This document shows positions 18,897-27,548 of a stretch of DNA of 64,000 bases, in pieces. The stretch is from positions 7,316,001-7,380,000 of the forward strand of contig NZ_CP109479.1 of NCBI RefSeq assembly GCF_036227485.1, given 5' to 3'. The notes below the pieces were generated by a model. It was not told the DNA's origin and searched no databases. It saw only the letters and a list, made by a program, of their open reading frames with translations. The DNA comes from Streptomyces sp. NBC_01451 (GTDB taxonomy: Bacteria > Actinomycetota > Actinomycetes > Streptomycetales > Streptomycetaceae). Position numbers and translations under genes: made by a program. Numbering within the stretch: position 1 is the stretch's first letter; each line of letters opens with the position of its first letter.

Positions 18897-19724
18897 GTGC
18901 CGGACCCCATGCGCCCACCTGTCTCCCCCCACCACCCTCGACCGACGTCGCCCCACGCCGACCCCCCTCGCCTCCGCTCGTCCCTGCGTACCGCAGTGGT
19001 CTGGGATGTCGTCTCGGACGCCCTGGAGCGCCGCGTCAAAGCCACGGGGCGCGAAGCGCTGGACGTCCTCGACACCGGTGGCGGCAGTGGCAACTTCGCG
19101 GTGCCCGTCGCCCGCCTCGGCCACCACGTCACCGTCGTCGACCCGAGCCCCAACGCGCTGTTCGCGCTGGAGCGCCGGGCCGCCGAGGCCGGCGTCGCCG
19201 ACCGTGTCCGGGGCGTCCAGGGCGACGCGCACGGCCTCTTCGACGTGGTCGAACGAGGTGGCTACGACGCGGTGCTCTGCCACGGCGTCCTGGAGTACGT
19301 GGACGACCCCGCCGAGGGCGTCCGCAACGTGGTGGCCGCCCTGCGCTCCGAGGGCGTCCTCAGCCTGCTCGCCGCCGGACTCGGCGGCGCCGTGCTCGCG
19401 CGGGCCCTCGCCGGGCACTTCAAGGAGGCCAAGCGGGCGCTCGACGACCCGAACGGCCGCTGGGGCGAGAGCGACCCCGTTCCCCACCGGTTCACCGCGG
19501 GACAGCTCACCGCGCTCGTCGAGGGCGCGGGCCTGCGCGTGGGCGCCGTGCACGGCGTGCGGATCTTCGCCGACCTGGTCCCCGGTGTCCTCGTGGACAC
19601 CGAGCCGGGCGCCCTGGACGCGCTGCTGAAACTGGAGGCCGCGGCGGCCGAGCAGGCCGCGTTCCACTCCGTGGCCACCCAGCTTCATGTGCTCGGTGAG
19701 ACTCCGGGTGCCGCCGAGGTCTGA
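18897..19724 (+). CDS. class I SAM-dependent methyltransferase
   Basis: A 275-aa methyltransferase. Motif I is VLDTGGGSGNFAVPVARLG, motif II is HVTVVDPSPNALFALERRA, and the later GYDAVLCHGVLEYVDDP is the motif IV region. The C-terminal half (AGHFKEAKRALDDPNGRWGESDPVPHRFTAGQL) resembles tRNA or SmtA/CmoA-like methyltransferases. GTG 18897 was chosen because GAGGAG lies 9 nt upstream; ATG 18909 is possible. The N-terminal 25 residues are Pro/His-rich. It follows the HEPN gene by 134 bp. Its substrate is unknown. Confidence 0.85.
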   Translation: MPDPMRPPVSPHHPRPTSPHADPPRLRSSLRTAVVWDVVSDALERRVKATGREALDVLDTGGGSGNFAVPVARLGHHVTVVDPSPNALFALERRAAEAGVADRVRGVQGDAHGLFDVVERGGYDAVLCHGVLEYVDDPAEGVRNVVAALRSEGVLSLLAAGLGGAVLARALAGHFKEAKRALDDPNGRWGESDPVPHRFTAGQLTALVEGAGLRVGAVHGVRIFADLVPGVLVDTEPGALDALLKLEAAAAEQAAFHSVATQLHVLGETPGAAEV

Positions 19725-19921
19725 GTCACCTCCGGTGGCGGACCGCTGATCAGGGGCTCGGCCGCAGATGGAGTACGCCACAGGCCCCCCGATCGGCCGC
19801 CCGGAGCCGTATGATCGAGGGAGACCGCTCTGCATGACGGGCCGGTTGCTGGGGAATGAACGCCTCAGTGAACCGGACGGCCATGGCGGATTCCGGTTGT
19901 CAATTGGCGTAGAGGGGCGGG

Positions 19922-19950
19922 TTTCACGGGGGCGATTCCCTGCCTATCCT
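19922..19950 (+). promoter_or_regulatory. promoter of DUF3040 gene
   Basis: TTTCAC (19922-19927), 17-nt spacer, TATCCT (19945-19950). It lies 49 bp before GTG 20000. The 270-bp gap to the methyltransferase contains no other feature I can support. Confidence 0.4.
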
Positions 19951-19999
19951 GAAGGGGACCCCCGGTCGCCCCGGCGACTGCACGAATGAGGAGGACTCC

Positions 20000-20410
20000 G
20001 TGCCGCTCTCGGAGCACGAGCAGCGAATGCTCGAGCAGATGGAGCGAGCGCTGTACGCCGAAGATCCCAAGTTCGCGACAGCGCTTGAAGGAAGCGGGCT
20101 GCGCACGTACACCCGGCGACGGGTCTACCAGGCGGTCGCGGGCTTCCTCGTAGGTATCGCGCTCCTCATGGCCGGAATGGTCGCAGTACAGATCTGGCTG
20201 AGCGTGGTGGGATTCCTCGTCATGCTGGGCTGTGCGGTACTGGCCGTGACGGGCTGGCGAAAGGCCCCCAAGCCGGGTGAACAGCCCGCCGCGGGTGCCG
20301 CCCCCGGAGCTCCGCACGCTCGCCGACAGGGCCGGCAGCGACGCTCCATGATGGATCGCATCGAGGAGCGCTGGCAGCGCCGCCGCGATGAACAGCAGGG
20401 TGGTCAGTAG
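20000..20410 (+). CDS. DUF3040 two-TM protein
   Basis: A 136-aa protein. MPLSEHEQRMLEQMERALYAEDPKFA is the family signature at the N-terminus. Two TM helices follow (about 47-64 and 66-84), then a basic C-terminal tail (ARRQGRQRRSMMDRIEERWQRRRDEQ). GTG 20000 has an excellent GAGGAGGA ribosome site. DUF3040 genes are conserved upstream of dcw clusters in actinobacteria; the role is unknown. Transcription ends at the long hairpin 20457-20496. Confidence 0.85.
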   Translation: MPLSEHEQRMLEQMERALYAEDPKFATALEGSGLRTYTRRRVYQAVAGFLVGIALLMAGMVAVQIWLSVVGFLVMLGCAVLAVTGWRKAPKPGEQPAAGAAPGAPHARRQGRQRRSMMDRIEERWQRRRDEQQGGQ

Positions 20411-20456
20411 CCCGTCGGGCCGCAGTTCCCCGCGTGGTGACCGCAGGACGTGAAAC

Positions 20457-20496
20457 GCCGGTGGCCCGGAACCCCCAGGGGTTCCGGGCCACCGGC
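20457..20496. terminator. strong bidirectional terminator
   Basis: A 19-bp perfect stem (arms 20457-20475 and 20478-20496) with a 2-nt loop, between the convergent DUF3040 and transglutaminase genes. No T tract is present, as is common in Streptomyces. Confidence 0.8.
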
Positions 20497-20515
20497 ATGT
20501 CCGGCTGTCGTGCCG

Positions 20516-22909
20516 TCAGCTGTGCTGGCCCCACGGCTTGCGCAGGGCCGGCCGGGCCGCCAGAGCGCGCGCGCTGAGCGTGGCCCAGCGTGCCGACAGC
20601 GCCCACACCACACGGACGGTCGAACGCGGGACGAACATCGCACGCAGCTTCGTGCCTCGGCCCGCCATGGTGCGCAGGGCCTCGGTCACCCGGCGCACGT
20701 CCTCCGCGAGCCCAGCCGTCGGACGCGGACTGGGCGCGTACAGGACCTGCTCCACGGCGTCCGCCACCCGGTGCACGGCGTCCGCCGCCCGCGGGTCGAG
20801 ACGGCCGAGACGCACGATCCGGGCAGCCGCCTTGCGGGGTGTCTGGGACTCCTCCGGACCGATGCCGAAGTCCCAGGCGGTGTCGGCCAGTTCCTGCCAG
20901 GCAGACAGCGCGTGGACTGTCGCGTCGGCGTCCGCACGGCCGTGCTGCCCGAGCCGTACGGCCCGGATCCGCAGCCGCCACAGCATCGGCAGCAGCAGGA
21001 GCGCCAGCAGGGCGAGTACGCCCAGCGTCCAGGCCAGGCCCTTGACCGACCACCAGCCGCTGTCGTCGTTCCGGCCCAGCGCGGCCTGCGCGGACTCGCT
21101 CGCGCACCCGCCGTCCAGCCGCCGCTGCGCCGCCGTGCAGGTCTCGCTCGCCGAAGCGGAGTCGGAGGGCGCGACGGAGGCGTTCTGGGACGGCAGGTCC
21201 GGGTTCGGGACCTCGCCGCCCGGCGCCTGGGACTGCGTGTACTCGGGCACCGAACCACGGGTCGGGGTCGGCTCGAAACGGGTCCAGCCGACGCCCTCGA
21301 AGTACAGCTCCGGCCAGGCGTGCGCGTCACGCAGCCCCACCGAGACCGTGCCGTCCGGCTGCGGGGTGCCCGGCGCGAAGCCCACCGCGACCCGGGCCGG
21401 AATGCCCAGCGTGCGGGCCATCGAGGCCATCGCGAAGGAGAAGTGGACGCAGAAGCCCTCCTTGTCCCTCAGGAACCGCGCGATCGCGTTGGAACCGCTG
21501 CCGACCTGAACCTGCGTGTCGTACCGGAAGCCGCCGCTCACCGCGAAGTAGTCCTGGAGCTTGACCGCCCGCTCGTAGTCGTTGGCCGAACCGGCGGTGA
21601 CCTCCCGCGCGGTGCGCGCCACGATCGCCGGCAGCGACTCCGGGACCTGCGTGAACTCACGCACCAGTGCCGGGTCCGGTTGCGGAGCCTCGGCCAGCTG
21701 CTCCGCGGTCGGCTGCACGTCCAGGCTCGTCACCGTGTACCGCGCGCCGCGCGTGTTCTGGCCGTGGTCACCGACGAGGGTGCGGCCCACCGGCTCGAAG
21801 CGCCAGCTGCCGTCGATCTTCACACCGGTCGCGGGGTACGGCATCGGCAGCCAGTCCTGGGCGTACCAGTCCGCCGCCGCGATGGTGGTCGTGATCTCGG
21901 TGCGCCGCACGTCAGCCCGCAGACCCAGCGGGTTCGGGAACGACTTCGGTACGTCCTCGATGTGCCGTTGGGACGGCTTCCACGCGGTGCCGTCGAAGGA
22001 GTCGAGCGAGACGATCCGCAGATACAGGTCCTGGGTGTCCTCGCTGCTGTTGCGCACGGACATGACCTGGCGGTCCTCGTCCACGTTCAGACTGTCGCGC
22101 AGCGACACCAGCGGATTCACGGCGGAGATCGTGCCGCCGCCTCCGCTGCCCGAGCCGACCCCGTTGCCCGCGGCGCTCAACAGCCCGCCGTCGAGCGAGG
22201 GCAGCGCCAGCGGTACGAACAGAGCCACGACCAGCGCGACCGAGCCGGTCCGCCACCCCGTGCGTACGGGGGCGACCGCGCCGCCGGCCGACTGGTCGCC
22301 CGGGGCGCGCGGACCGCCGCCGAAGACCCGGCCCCACTGGGAGAGCCGGTCCCGGCCCTCGGCCAGGAGAAGCATCAGATAGCCCACCGCGGCCAGCAGG
22401 AACCACACCCAGCCGCCGCTGCCGTCGGAGAGCCCGGCGGCGACCGAGTACAGCGCGAGCAGCGGCAGACCGGCCGGAGCCGCGCTGCGGAACGTCACCG
22501 CGAGGGTGTCCACCGCGAGCCCGATCAGCAGCGCGCCGCCGACCAGCATCAGCCGTATGCCGTCGGAGAGCGGCGCCGGGATCGCGTACCGCCCCACGTC
22601 GTCCGTGCCGGTCTGGAGCAGCGTGCCGAACCGCTGGAAGGTGTCGGGGCCGGGAATCAGACCGAAGAACGCCTGCTCCCGGGCGAAGACCAGGGTCAGC
22701 AGGACGAGGGTGACGAGCAGCTGTGCGGCCACCGTCAGCGGCCAGGCCAGCGGCACCCGCCGGGCGCCCGCGCCGACGATCGTCTGTATGCCCAGCAGGA
22801 CGGCCGCCTGGAGCAGCCAGACCGGGCTGTCGACCAGCGGCAGCAGGGCGCACGCCGTCAGGATGGTGGCCACCCAGGCGCACAGCGCCAGTCGTGCGCG
22901 CCCGCTCAT
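20516..22909 (-). CDS. membrane transglutaminase-like protein (TgpA family)
   Basis: A 797-aa protein. The N-terminal third has about eight TM helices (DUF3488/TgpA N). A large extracytoplasmic part holds the transglutaminase core: the catalytic Cys is in KEGFCVHFSFAMASMARTLGIPARV, the His in RDAHAWPELYFEG, and the Asp region follows. A late TM helix (about 655) leads to a cytoplasmic C-terminal helical (DUF4129-like) domain. It overlaps DUF58 by 4 bp (ATGA) and is the last gene of the MoxR-DUF58-Tgase operon, a widespread trio thought to build or crosslink surface protein complexes. ATG 22909 is set by that overlap. Confidence 0.9.
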   Translation of the reverse strand: MSGRARLALCAWVATILTACALLPLVDSPVWLLQAAVLLGIQTIVGAGARRVPLAWPLTVAAQLLVTLVLLTLVFAREQAFFGLIPGPDTFQRFGTLLQTGTDDVGRYAIPAPLSDGIRLMLVGGALLIGLAVDTLAVTFRSAAPAGLPLLALYSVAAGLSDGSGGWVWFLLAAVGYLMLLLAEGRDRLSQWGRVFGGGPRAPGDQSAGGAVAPVRTGWRTGSVALVVALFVPLALPSLDGGLLSAAGNGVGSGSGGGGTISAVNPLVSLRDSLNVDEDRQVMSVRNSSEDTQDLYLRIVSLDSFDGTAWKPSQRHIEDVPKSFPNPLGLRADVRRTEITTTIAAADWYAQDWLPMPYPATGVKIDGSWRFEPVGRTLVGDHGQNTRGARYTVTSLDVQPTAEQLAEAPQPDPALVREFTQVPESLPAIVARTAREVTAGSANDYERAVKLQDYFAVSGGFRYDTQVQVGSGSNAIARFLRDKEGFCVHFSFAMASMARTLGIPARVAVGFAPGTPQPDGTVSVGLRDAHAWPELYFEGVGWTRFEPTPTRGSVPEYTQSQAPGGEVPNPDLPSQNASVAPSDSASASETCTAAQRRLDGGCASESAQAALGRNDDSGWWSVKGLAWTLGVLALLALLLLPMLWRLRIRAVRLGQHGRADADATVHALSAWQELADTAWDFGIGPEESQTPRKAAARIVRLGRLDPRAADAVHRVADAVEQVLYAPSPRPTAGLAEDVRRVTEALRTMAGRGTKLRAMFVPRSTVRVVWALSARWATLSARALAARPALRKPWGQHS

Positions 22910-24270
22910 GACCGTCCCTCCCCGCCGCTGAGGGCACCGAGACCGGAACGTTCCCGGTCCGCCTGGCGCCACAGCTCGCTCAGCGGGGCCCCTCGGGGCA
23001 CCCGCACCGCCGTCCAGCCCGCCTCGCGCAGCATGCGCAGCGACTCCTCGCCCGGGTCCTCGGGACCCGGCACATCGTGGGGTTCCCGCACCCAGGTCTC
23101 ACTGTCCAGCACGAAGGCGACCGCCCCGCCGCTGCGCCGCCGCATCTTGGCGGCCACCGCCGCCTGCTCCTCGTCGAGGTCGCCGAAGAACGCCATCAGC
23201 AGCCCCTCGCCGCCGCCGCGAAGCACGTCGTACGCACGGGAGATGTCCGTGCCGTCCGAGTGGTCGATCACCGCGAGCGTGTCCATCATCAGTCCGGCCG
23301 CGTCCGCCGACCCCTGGCTGGCGCCCGCGAAACCCTCGGCGCCCTCGCCGGGCACGGAGTTGCCCGTGTCCGTCAGCAGCCGTACGGAGAAGCCCCGTTC
23401 GAGCATGTGGACCAGGACCGACGCCGCGCCCGACACCGCCCACTCGAAGGCGGAGTCCGGGCCCGCGCCCAGGTAGGCGATGCCCCGGGTGTCGAGGAGC
23501 ACCGTGCAGCGGGCCCGCTGCGGCTGTTCCTCGCGGCGGACCATCAGCTCGCCGTAGCGGGCGGTGGAACGCCAGTGCACGCGGCGCAGGTCGTCGCCGT
23601 AGCGGTACCCGCGCGGGATCACGTCGTCGTCGCCGGCCAGCGCCAGCGAGCGGTTCCGTCCCTCGCCGTACCCCTTGGCCTCGCCGGTCAGCCGCACCGG
23701 CGGCAGCGCGTCCACGCGCGGGATCACCGTCAGGGTGTCGTACGTCGAGAAGGAGCGGGTGAGCTCGCACATGCCGAACGGGTCGGTCAGCCGCAGCTGG
23801 AGCGGGCCCAGCGGATAGCGGCCCCGCAGGTCGGAGCGGACACGGTAGGACACCTCGCGGCGCCCGCCCGCCTCCACCCGGTCCAGGACGAACCGGGGGC
23901 GCGGACCGAGCACGTAGGGCACCCGGTCCTGGAGCATCAGCAGGCCCGTGGGCAGCCGCGAGACGTTGTCCATCCGGAGATGGACGCGGGCCTCGGCGGC
24001 GGCGGGCACGCGCGCGGGGGAGAGCCGGCGGCTGCCGGCCACCCGGTAGCGCGTGCGGTACAGGACGGTCGCGCAGACCAGTGGCAGTGCGGAGAGCAGC
24101 AGGCCCACCCGGAGCAGATCGCTCTGCCCCAGGACGTACGCGCAGATGGCTGCGGCGACCCCGGCGGCCAGGAAGGAGCGCCCGCGGGTGGTGAGGCCGG
24201 CCAGCGCCGTGCGCACCCCGCCCTTGTCGCCCTGCTCGTCCTCCGGGTGTCCGGGCGCCCCTGCGCTCAT
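22906..24270 (-). CDS. DUF58 domain membrane protein
   Basis: A 454-aa protein. Two TM helices lie at about 30-70, then a beta-rich region, then the DUF58 signature (IPRGYRYGDDLRRVHWRSTARYGELMVRREEQ). The C-terminal half has a von Willebrand-like fold (CTVLLDTRG). It overlaps moxR by 4 bp and the transglutaminase gene by 4 bp, so the three are translationally coupled. In this family the DUF58 protein is the usual partner of MoxR AAA+ ATPases. Confidence 0.9.
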   Translation of the reverse strand: MSAGAPGHPEDEQGDKGGVRTALAGLTTRGRSFLAAGVAAAICAYVLGQSDLLRVGLLLSALPLVCATVLYRTRYRVAGSRRLSPARVPAAAEARVHLRMDNVSRLPTGLLMLQDRVPYVLGPRPRFVLDRVEAGGRREVSYRVRSDLRGRYPLGPLQLRLTDPFGMCELTRSFSTYDTLTVIPRVDALPPVRLTGEAKGYGEGRNRSLALAGDDDVIPRGYRYGDDLRRVHWRSTARYGELMVRREEQPQRARCTVLLDTRGIAYLGAGPDSAFEWAVSGAASVLVHMLERGFSVRLLTDTGNSVPGEGAEGFAGASQGSADAAGLMMDTLAVIDHSDGTDISRAYDVLRGGGEGLLMAFFGDLDEEQAAVAAKMRRRSGGAVAFVLDSETWVREPHDVPGPEDPGEESLRMLREAGWTAVRVPRGAPLSELWRQADRERSGLGALSGGEGRS

Positions 24271-25304
24271 CCAAGCCTCCGGGGCGGCTGGCCGAAGTCG
24301 GGCGCGGAGCGGCCCATGCCGAAGCCGCTCTGCTGCTGGGGCGTCGCGGGCACCGGAGTGCGCTGGAGGATCTCCTGGACGACCTGCTCGGAGGTGCGGC
24401 GGTTCAGCTGGGCCTGGGCGGTGGGCAGCAGCCGGTGGGACAGGACGGCCACGGCGAGCGCCTGGATGTCGTCCGGCAGCGCGTACTCCCGGCCGCTCAG
24501 GGCGGCGGACGCCTTCGCGGCGCGCAGCAGGTGCAGCGTGGCGCGCGGCGAGGCGCCGAGTCTGAGGTCGGGGTGCGTGCGCGTGGCGCCGACCAGGTCC
24601 ACCGCGTACCGCCGGACCGAGTCCGCGACGTGGACGTTGCGGACGGCCTCGACGAGTTTCACGATGTCGTGCGCGTGGGCCACCGGCTGGAGGTCGTCCA
24701 GCGGTGAGACACCGCCGTGCACGTCCAGCATCTGCAGCTCGGCCTCCGGGCTCGGGTAGCCGATGGAGACACGGGCCATGAAGCGGTCGCGCTGGGCCTC
24801 GGGGAGCGGGTAGGTGCCCTCCATCTCGACCGGGTTCTGGGTGGCCACCACCATGAAGGGGCTGGGCAGTTCGTAGGTCTGCCCGTCGATGGTGACCTGA
24901 CGCTCCTCCATGGACTCCAGGAGCGCGGACTGGGTCTTCGGCGACGCGCGGTTGATCTCGTCGCCGATCACGATCTGCGCGAAGATCGCCCCCGGTTTGA
25001 ACTCGAAGTCGCGGCGCTGCTGGTCCCAGATGGACACACCCGTGATGTCCGAGGGCAGCAGGTCCGGCGTGAACTGAATGCGCCGCACGGAACAGTCGAT
25101 GGACTTGGCCAGCGTCTTCGCCAGCATGGTCTTGCCGACGCCGGGAACATCCTCGATCAGAAGATGCCCCTCGGCGAGCAGCACGGTCAGCGAAAGCCGT
25201 ACGACCTCAGGCTTGCCCTCGATCACTCCCTCCACCGAACTGCGGACTCGCTCCGCGGTGGCGGTCAGATCAGTGAGGCTCGCTCGATCGTCATAGGTCG
25301 TCAC
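24267..25304 (-). CDS. MoxR-family AAA+ ATPase
   Basis: A 345-aa chaperone-like ATPase. Walker A is EDVPGVGKT (51-59), Walker B is IVIGDEINRASPKTQSALLESMEE, sensor 1 is MVVATQNPVEMEGTYPLPEAQ, and sensor 2 lies near GASPRATLHLLRAAKA. The C-terminal 30 residues are Gln/Gly-rich. It is the first gene of the operon. A hairpin (CACGCGGGG-AAAG-CCCCGCGTG, 25381-25402) lies 77 bp upstream in its probable leader. Confidence 0.94.
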   Translation of the reverse strand: MTTYDDRASLTDLTATAERVRSSVEGVIEGKPEVVRLSLTVLLAEGHLLIEDVPGVGKTMLAKTLAKSIDCSVRRIQFTPDLLPSDITGVSIWDQQRRDFEFKPGAIFAQIVIGDEINRASPKTQSALLESMEERQVTIDGQTYELPSPFMVVATQNPVEMEGTYPLPEAQRDRFMARVSIGYPSPEAELQMLDVHGGVSPLDDLQPVAHAHDIVKLVEAVRNVHVADSVRRYAVDLVGATRTHPDLRLGASPRATLHLLRAAKASAALSGREYALPDDIQALAVAVLSHRLLPTAQAQLNRRTSEQVVQEILQRTPVPATPQQQSGFGMGRSAPDFGQPPRRLG

Positions 25305-25480
25305 ACGGCCCTCCTAGGCCCGTTCTTTCTCCGGGCCGACGCTCTGCGATGAGGACCGGCCCACCCCGAAACACGGACACCACGCGGGGAAAGCCCCGCG
25401 TGACGCCACACCCGCATTCTTGTTGCCGTTACCGGTTCGTGTCACTCGCCTGTGGATAACTGGCAGGGGTATGTCTGATT

Positions 25481-25502
25481 TTCAGGCCTTTTCGGCCCTG
25501 AA
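25481..25502 (-). terminator. terminator of carbonic anhydrase gene
   Basis: Minus strand: TTCAGGGCC, a short A-rich loop, GGCCTGAA, then AAATC; the left arm has one bulged base. It begins about 50 bp past the stop codon at 25555. Confidence 0.5.
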
Positions 25503-25554
25503 GTGAAGGGTAAATTTCGTAGAGACATACGTACGGATGCGCGGTCCGGTTCGG

Positions 25555-26103
25555 TTACGCGGGATCGATCTCGCGCAGCAGGCCCGACTTCACGTCGAAC
25601 ACGAAGCCGCGGACGTCGTCGGTGTGCAGCAGGAACGGGTTGGTGCGCACGCGCTGCATCGACTGGCGTACGTCCTGGTCGACGTCCCGGAAGGCCTCCA
25701 CGGACCAGGCGGGGCGCTGGCCGACCTCGGCCTCCAGCTCCTGCCGGAAGTCCTCCGTGAGGGACTCCAGGCCGCAGCCGGTGTGGTGGATGAGGATGAC
25801 GCTGCGCGTGCCGAGCGCCCGCTGGCTGATGGTCAGGGAGCGGATCACGTCATCGGTGACGGCGCCGCCCGCGTTGCGGATGGTGTGGCAGTCGCCGAGC
25901 TCCAGGCCGAGTGCGGCATGCAGGTCGAGGCGGGCGTCCATGCAGGCCACGACCGCTACCTGGAGTACCGGGCGGGCGTCCATCCCGGGGTCGGTGAAGG
26001 CGGCCGCGTACTGTCCGTTGGCCTCGACGAGACGGTCGATGACGGTGTTGTCGGTGGCTATGGCGCCTTCGGGTCCGGTGGGAACTGATGCGGAAGTCGT
26101 CAT
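25555..26103 (-). CDS. beta-class carbonic anhydrase
   Basis: A 182-aa protein. The zinc ligands are in ACMDARLD (Cys plus the Asp-Arg dyad) and ILIHHTGCG (His-x-x-Cys); TIRNAGGAVTDD is the typical third motif. The enzyme interconverts CO2 and bicarbonate. The protein is short and resembles the mycobacterial Rv1284 type. ATG 26103 (MTTSASVPTGP) is preferred; ATG 26109, two codons upstream, is an alternative. It is divergent from rsmH. Confidence 0.9.
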   Translation of the reverse strand: MTTSASVPTGPEGAIATDNTVIDRLVEANGQYAAAFTDPGMDARPVLQVAVVACMDARLDLHAALGLELGDCHTIRNAGGAVTDDVIRSLTISQRALGTRSVILIHHTGCGLESLTEDFRQELEAEVGQRPAWSVEAFRDVDQDVRQSMQRVRTNPFLLHTDDVRGFVFDVKSGLLREIDPA

Positions 26104-26493
26104 AAGCATGACGGTACTGGTCACGCCCGTTGCGGGCCCGCTGTGAGAGGGGACAAAGAACATCAATGAGCGTTGTTGTGAGGTAACCCACACGGGTGGT
26201 GCGAGTGTGCCCGTTCGAGTGATTGTGGGTGATTCGCGGCTTGCCGGGACGGGGCGCACCACGCGCGGGCCGGTTGATTGACCGCGCGACACCGTGGACT
26301 AAAGTGACGCGAAGCGGGAGCCGAGACTCCCTGCTGGATTGATTGATCCCCCGCGTGCGCGGCGCGTACGTACGGCTCGGCCTCCTCCCGCTCCCGGTCG
26401 GCTGACGCTTCCGGCGCCGGCAGGCCTCCCCTTCTCCGAGCGGTCGGGGACCCGGCGGTGCGTAAGGCACCGTGCCGGACCTGAGAGGGCCCC
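26104..26493. other. 390-bp divergent region upstream of dcw cluster
   Basis: This separates the carbonic anhydrase gene from rsmH. It holds a good promoter toward rsmH (26278-26305) and a long GC-rich leader of about 180 nt with imperfect inverted repeats. There is no MraZ gene and no MraZ-type triple repeat that I can see. No small ORF is convincing. Confidence 0.5.
26278..26305 (+). promoter_or_regulatory. promoter of dcw cluster (rsmH)
   Basis: TTGACC (26278-26283), 16-nt spacer, TAAAGT (26300-26305), close to the vegetative sigma consensus in DNA that is otherwise very GC-rich. It is about 190 bp before the rsmH start. Confidence 0.5.
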
Positions 26494-27450
26494 TTGAGCA
26501 ACAGTCGACATGTCCCGGTGATGCTCCAGCGGTGCCTGGACTTGTTGGCACCCGCACTGGAGCGGCCCGGGGCGGTCGTCGTCGACTGCACCCTCGGGCT
26601 CGGCGGCCACAGTGAGGCACTGCTCGCCCGTTTCCCCGAGGCCCGGCTCGTCGCCCTCGACCGCGACAAGGAGGCGCTGCGCCTCTCCGGGGAGCGGCTC
26701 GCACCCTTCGGCGAGCGGGCGGACCTGGTGCACGCGGTGTACGACGAACTGCCCGGCGTACTCGACCGGCTGGGCCTGTCGAAGGTCGACGGTGTCCTCT
26801 TCGACCTCGGTGTCTCCTCCATGCAACTCGACGAGGCCGACCGGGGGTTCGCCTACGCCCAGGACGCGCCGCTCGACATGCGCATGGACCAGACGACCGG
26901 CATCAGCGCCGCCGAGGTCCTCAACACCTACCCGCCGGGCGAACTCGTCCGGATCCTCCGGGCGTACGGCGAGGAGAAGCAGGCCAAGCGGATCGTCTCC
27001 GCGGTCGTGCGTGAGCGCGGCAAGGAGCCGTTCGACAACAGCGCCCGGCTCGTCGAACTGATCCGCGACTCGTTGCCGCAGGCCGCCAAGCGCACCGGCG
27101 GCAACCCCGCCAAGCGGACCTTCCAGGCGCTGCGCATCGAGGTCAACGGTGAACTCACCGTGCTGGAACGGGCGATCCCGGCCGCGGTGAAGGCGCTCGC
27201 GGTCGGCGGCCGGATCGCCGTCCTGTCGTACCACTCGCTCGAAGACCGGCTGGTGAAGCAGGTGTTCGCGGCCGGTGCCGCCAATACCGCGCCTCCCGGA
27301 CTGCCGGTCGTGCCCGAGCGATACCAGCCCCGGCTCAAGCTGCTCACCCGTGGTGCCGAACTTCCCACCGAGGAAGAGATCGCCGAGAACCGGCGAGCCG
27401 CCCCCGCGCGACTGCGCGGGGCCCAGCGCATCAGGGAGGACGCCGAGTGA
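26494..27450 (+). CDS. rsmH: 16S rRNA m4C1402 methyltransferase RsmH (MraW)
   Basis: A 318-aa SAM methyltransferase that N4-methylates C1402 of 16S rRNA. Motifs: [91 protein letters not shown] and [13 protein letters not shown]. The start appears to be TTG 26494 ([10 protein letters not shown]) with GAGAGGG upstream; no better ATG or GTG precedes the conserved HVPVM. First gene of the dcw cluster. Confidence 0.96.
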   Translation: MSNSRHVPVMLQRCLDLLAPALERPGAVVVDCTLGLGGHSEALLARFPEARLVALDRDKEALRLSGERLAPFGERADLVHAVYDELPGVLDRLGLSKVDGVLFDLGVSSMQLDEADRGFAYAQDAPLDMRMDQTTGISAAEVLNTYPPGELVRILRAYGEEKQAKRIVSAVVRERGKEPFDNSARLVELIRDSLPQAAKRTGGNPAKRTFQALRIEVNGELTVLERAIPAAVKALAVGGRIAVLSYHSLEDRLVKQVFAAGAANTAPPGLPVVPERYQPRLKLLTRGAELPTEEEIAENRRAAPARLRGAQRIREDAE

Positions 27451-27548
27451 GGCGTACGGAGGGAACCGCGGGTGAGCAGGAAACCCGCACTCGCCGCGCG
27501 GGCGAGCGGGCAGACGCGTGGGAGGACCCGACTCGTGGGGAGGGCTGA
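27447..27548 (+). CDS. 33-aa coupled mini-ORF between rsmH and ftsL
   Basis: GTG 27447 overlaps the rsmH stop by 3 nt (GTGA), and its own TGA (27546-27548) overlaps the ftsL ATG by one base (TGATG). The ORF thus fills the gap exactly. The peptide is charged and Arg/Glu/Thr-rich ([19 protein letters not shown], then [14 protein letters not shown]). About three quarters of third positions are G or C, lower than in the flanking genes. It may be a true small protein or a relay ORF that carries ribosomes from rsmH to ftsL. I recognise no homologue. Confidence 0.4.
   Translation: MRRTEGTAGEQETRTRRAGERADAWEDPTRGEG

Noticed and set aside
25381..25402. Terminator upstream of moxR
   Set aside because: The stem is perfect, but it lies in the moxR leader and not after a gene end; called only as a leader hairpin.
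25451..25459. DnaA box (complement of TTATCCACA)
   Set aside because: A single copy, with no cluster and no dnaA or dnaN nearby; it does not indicate an origin.
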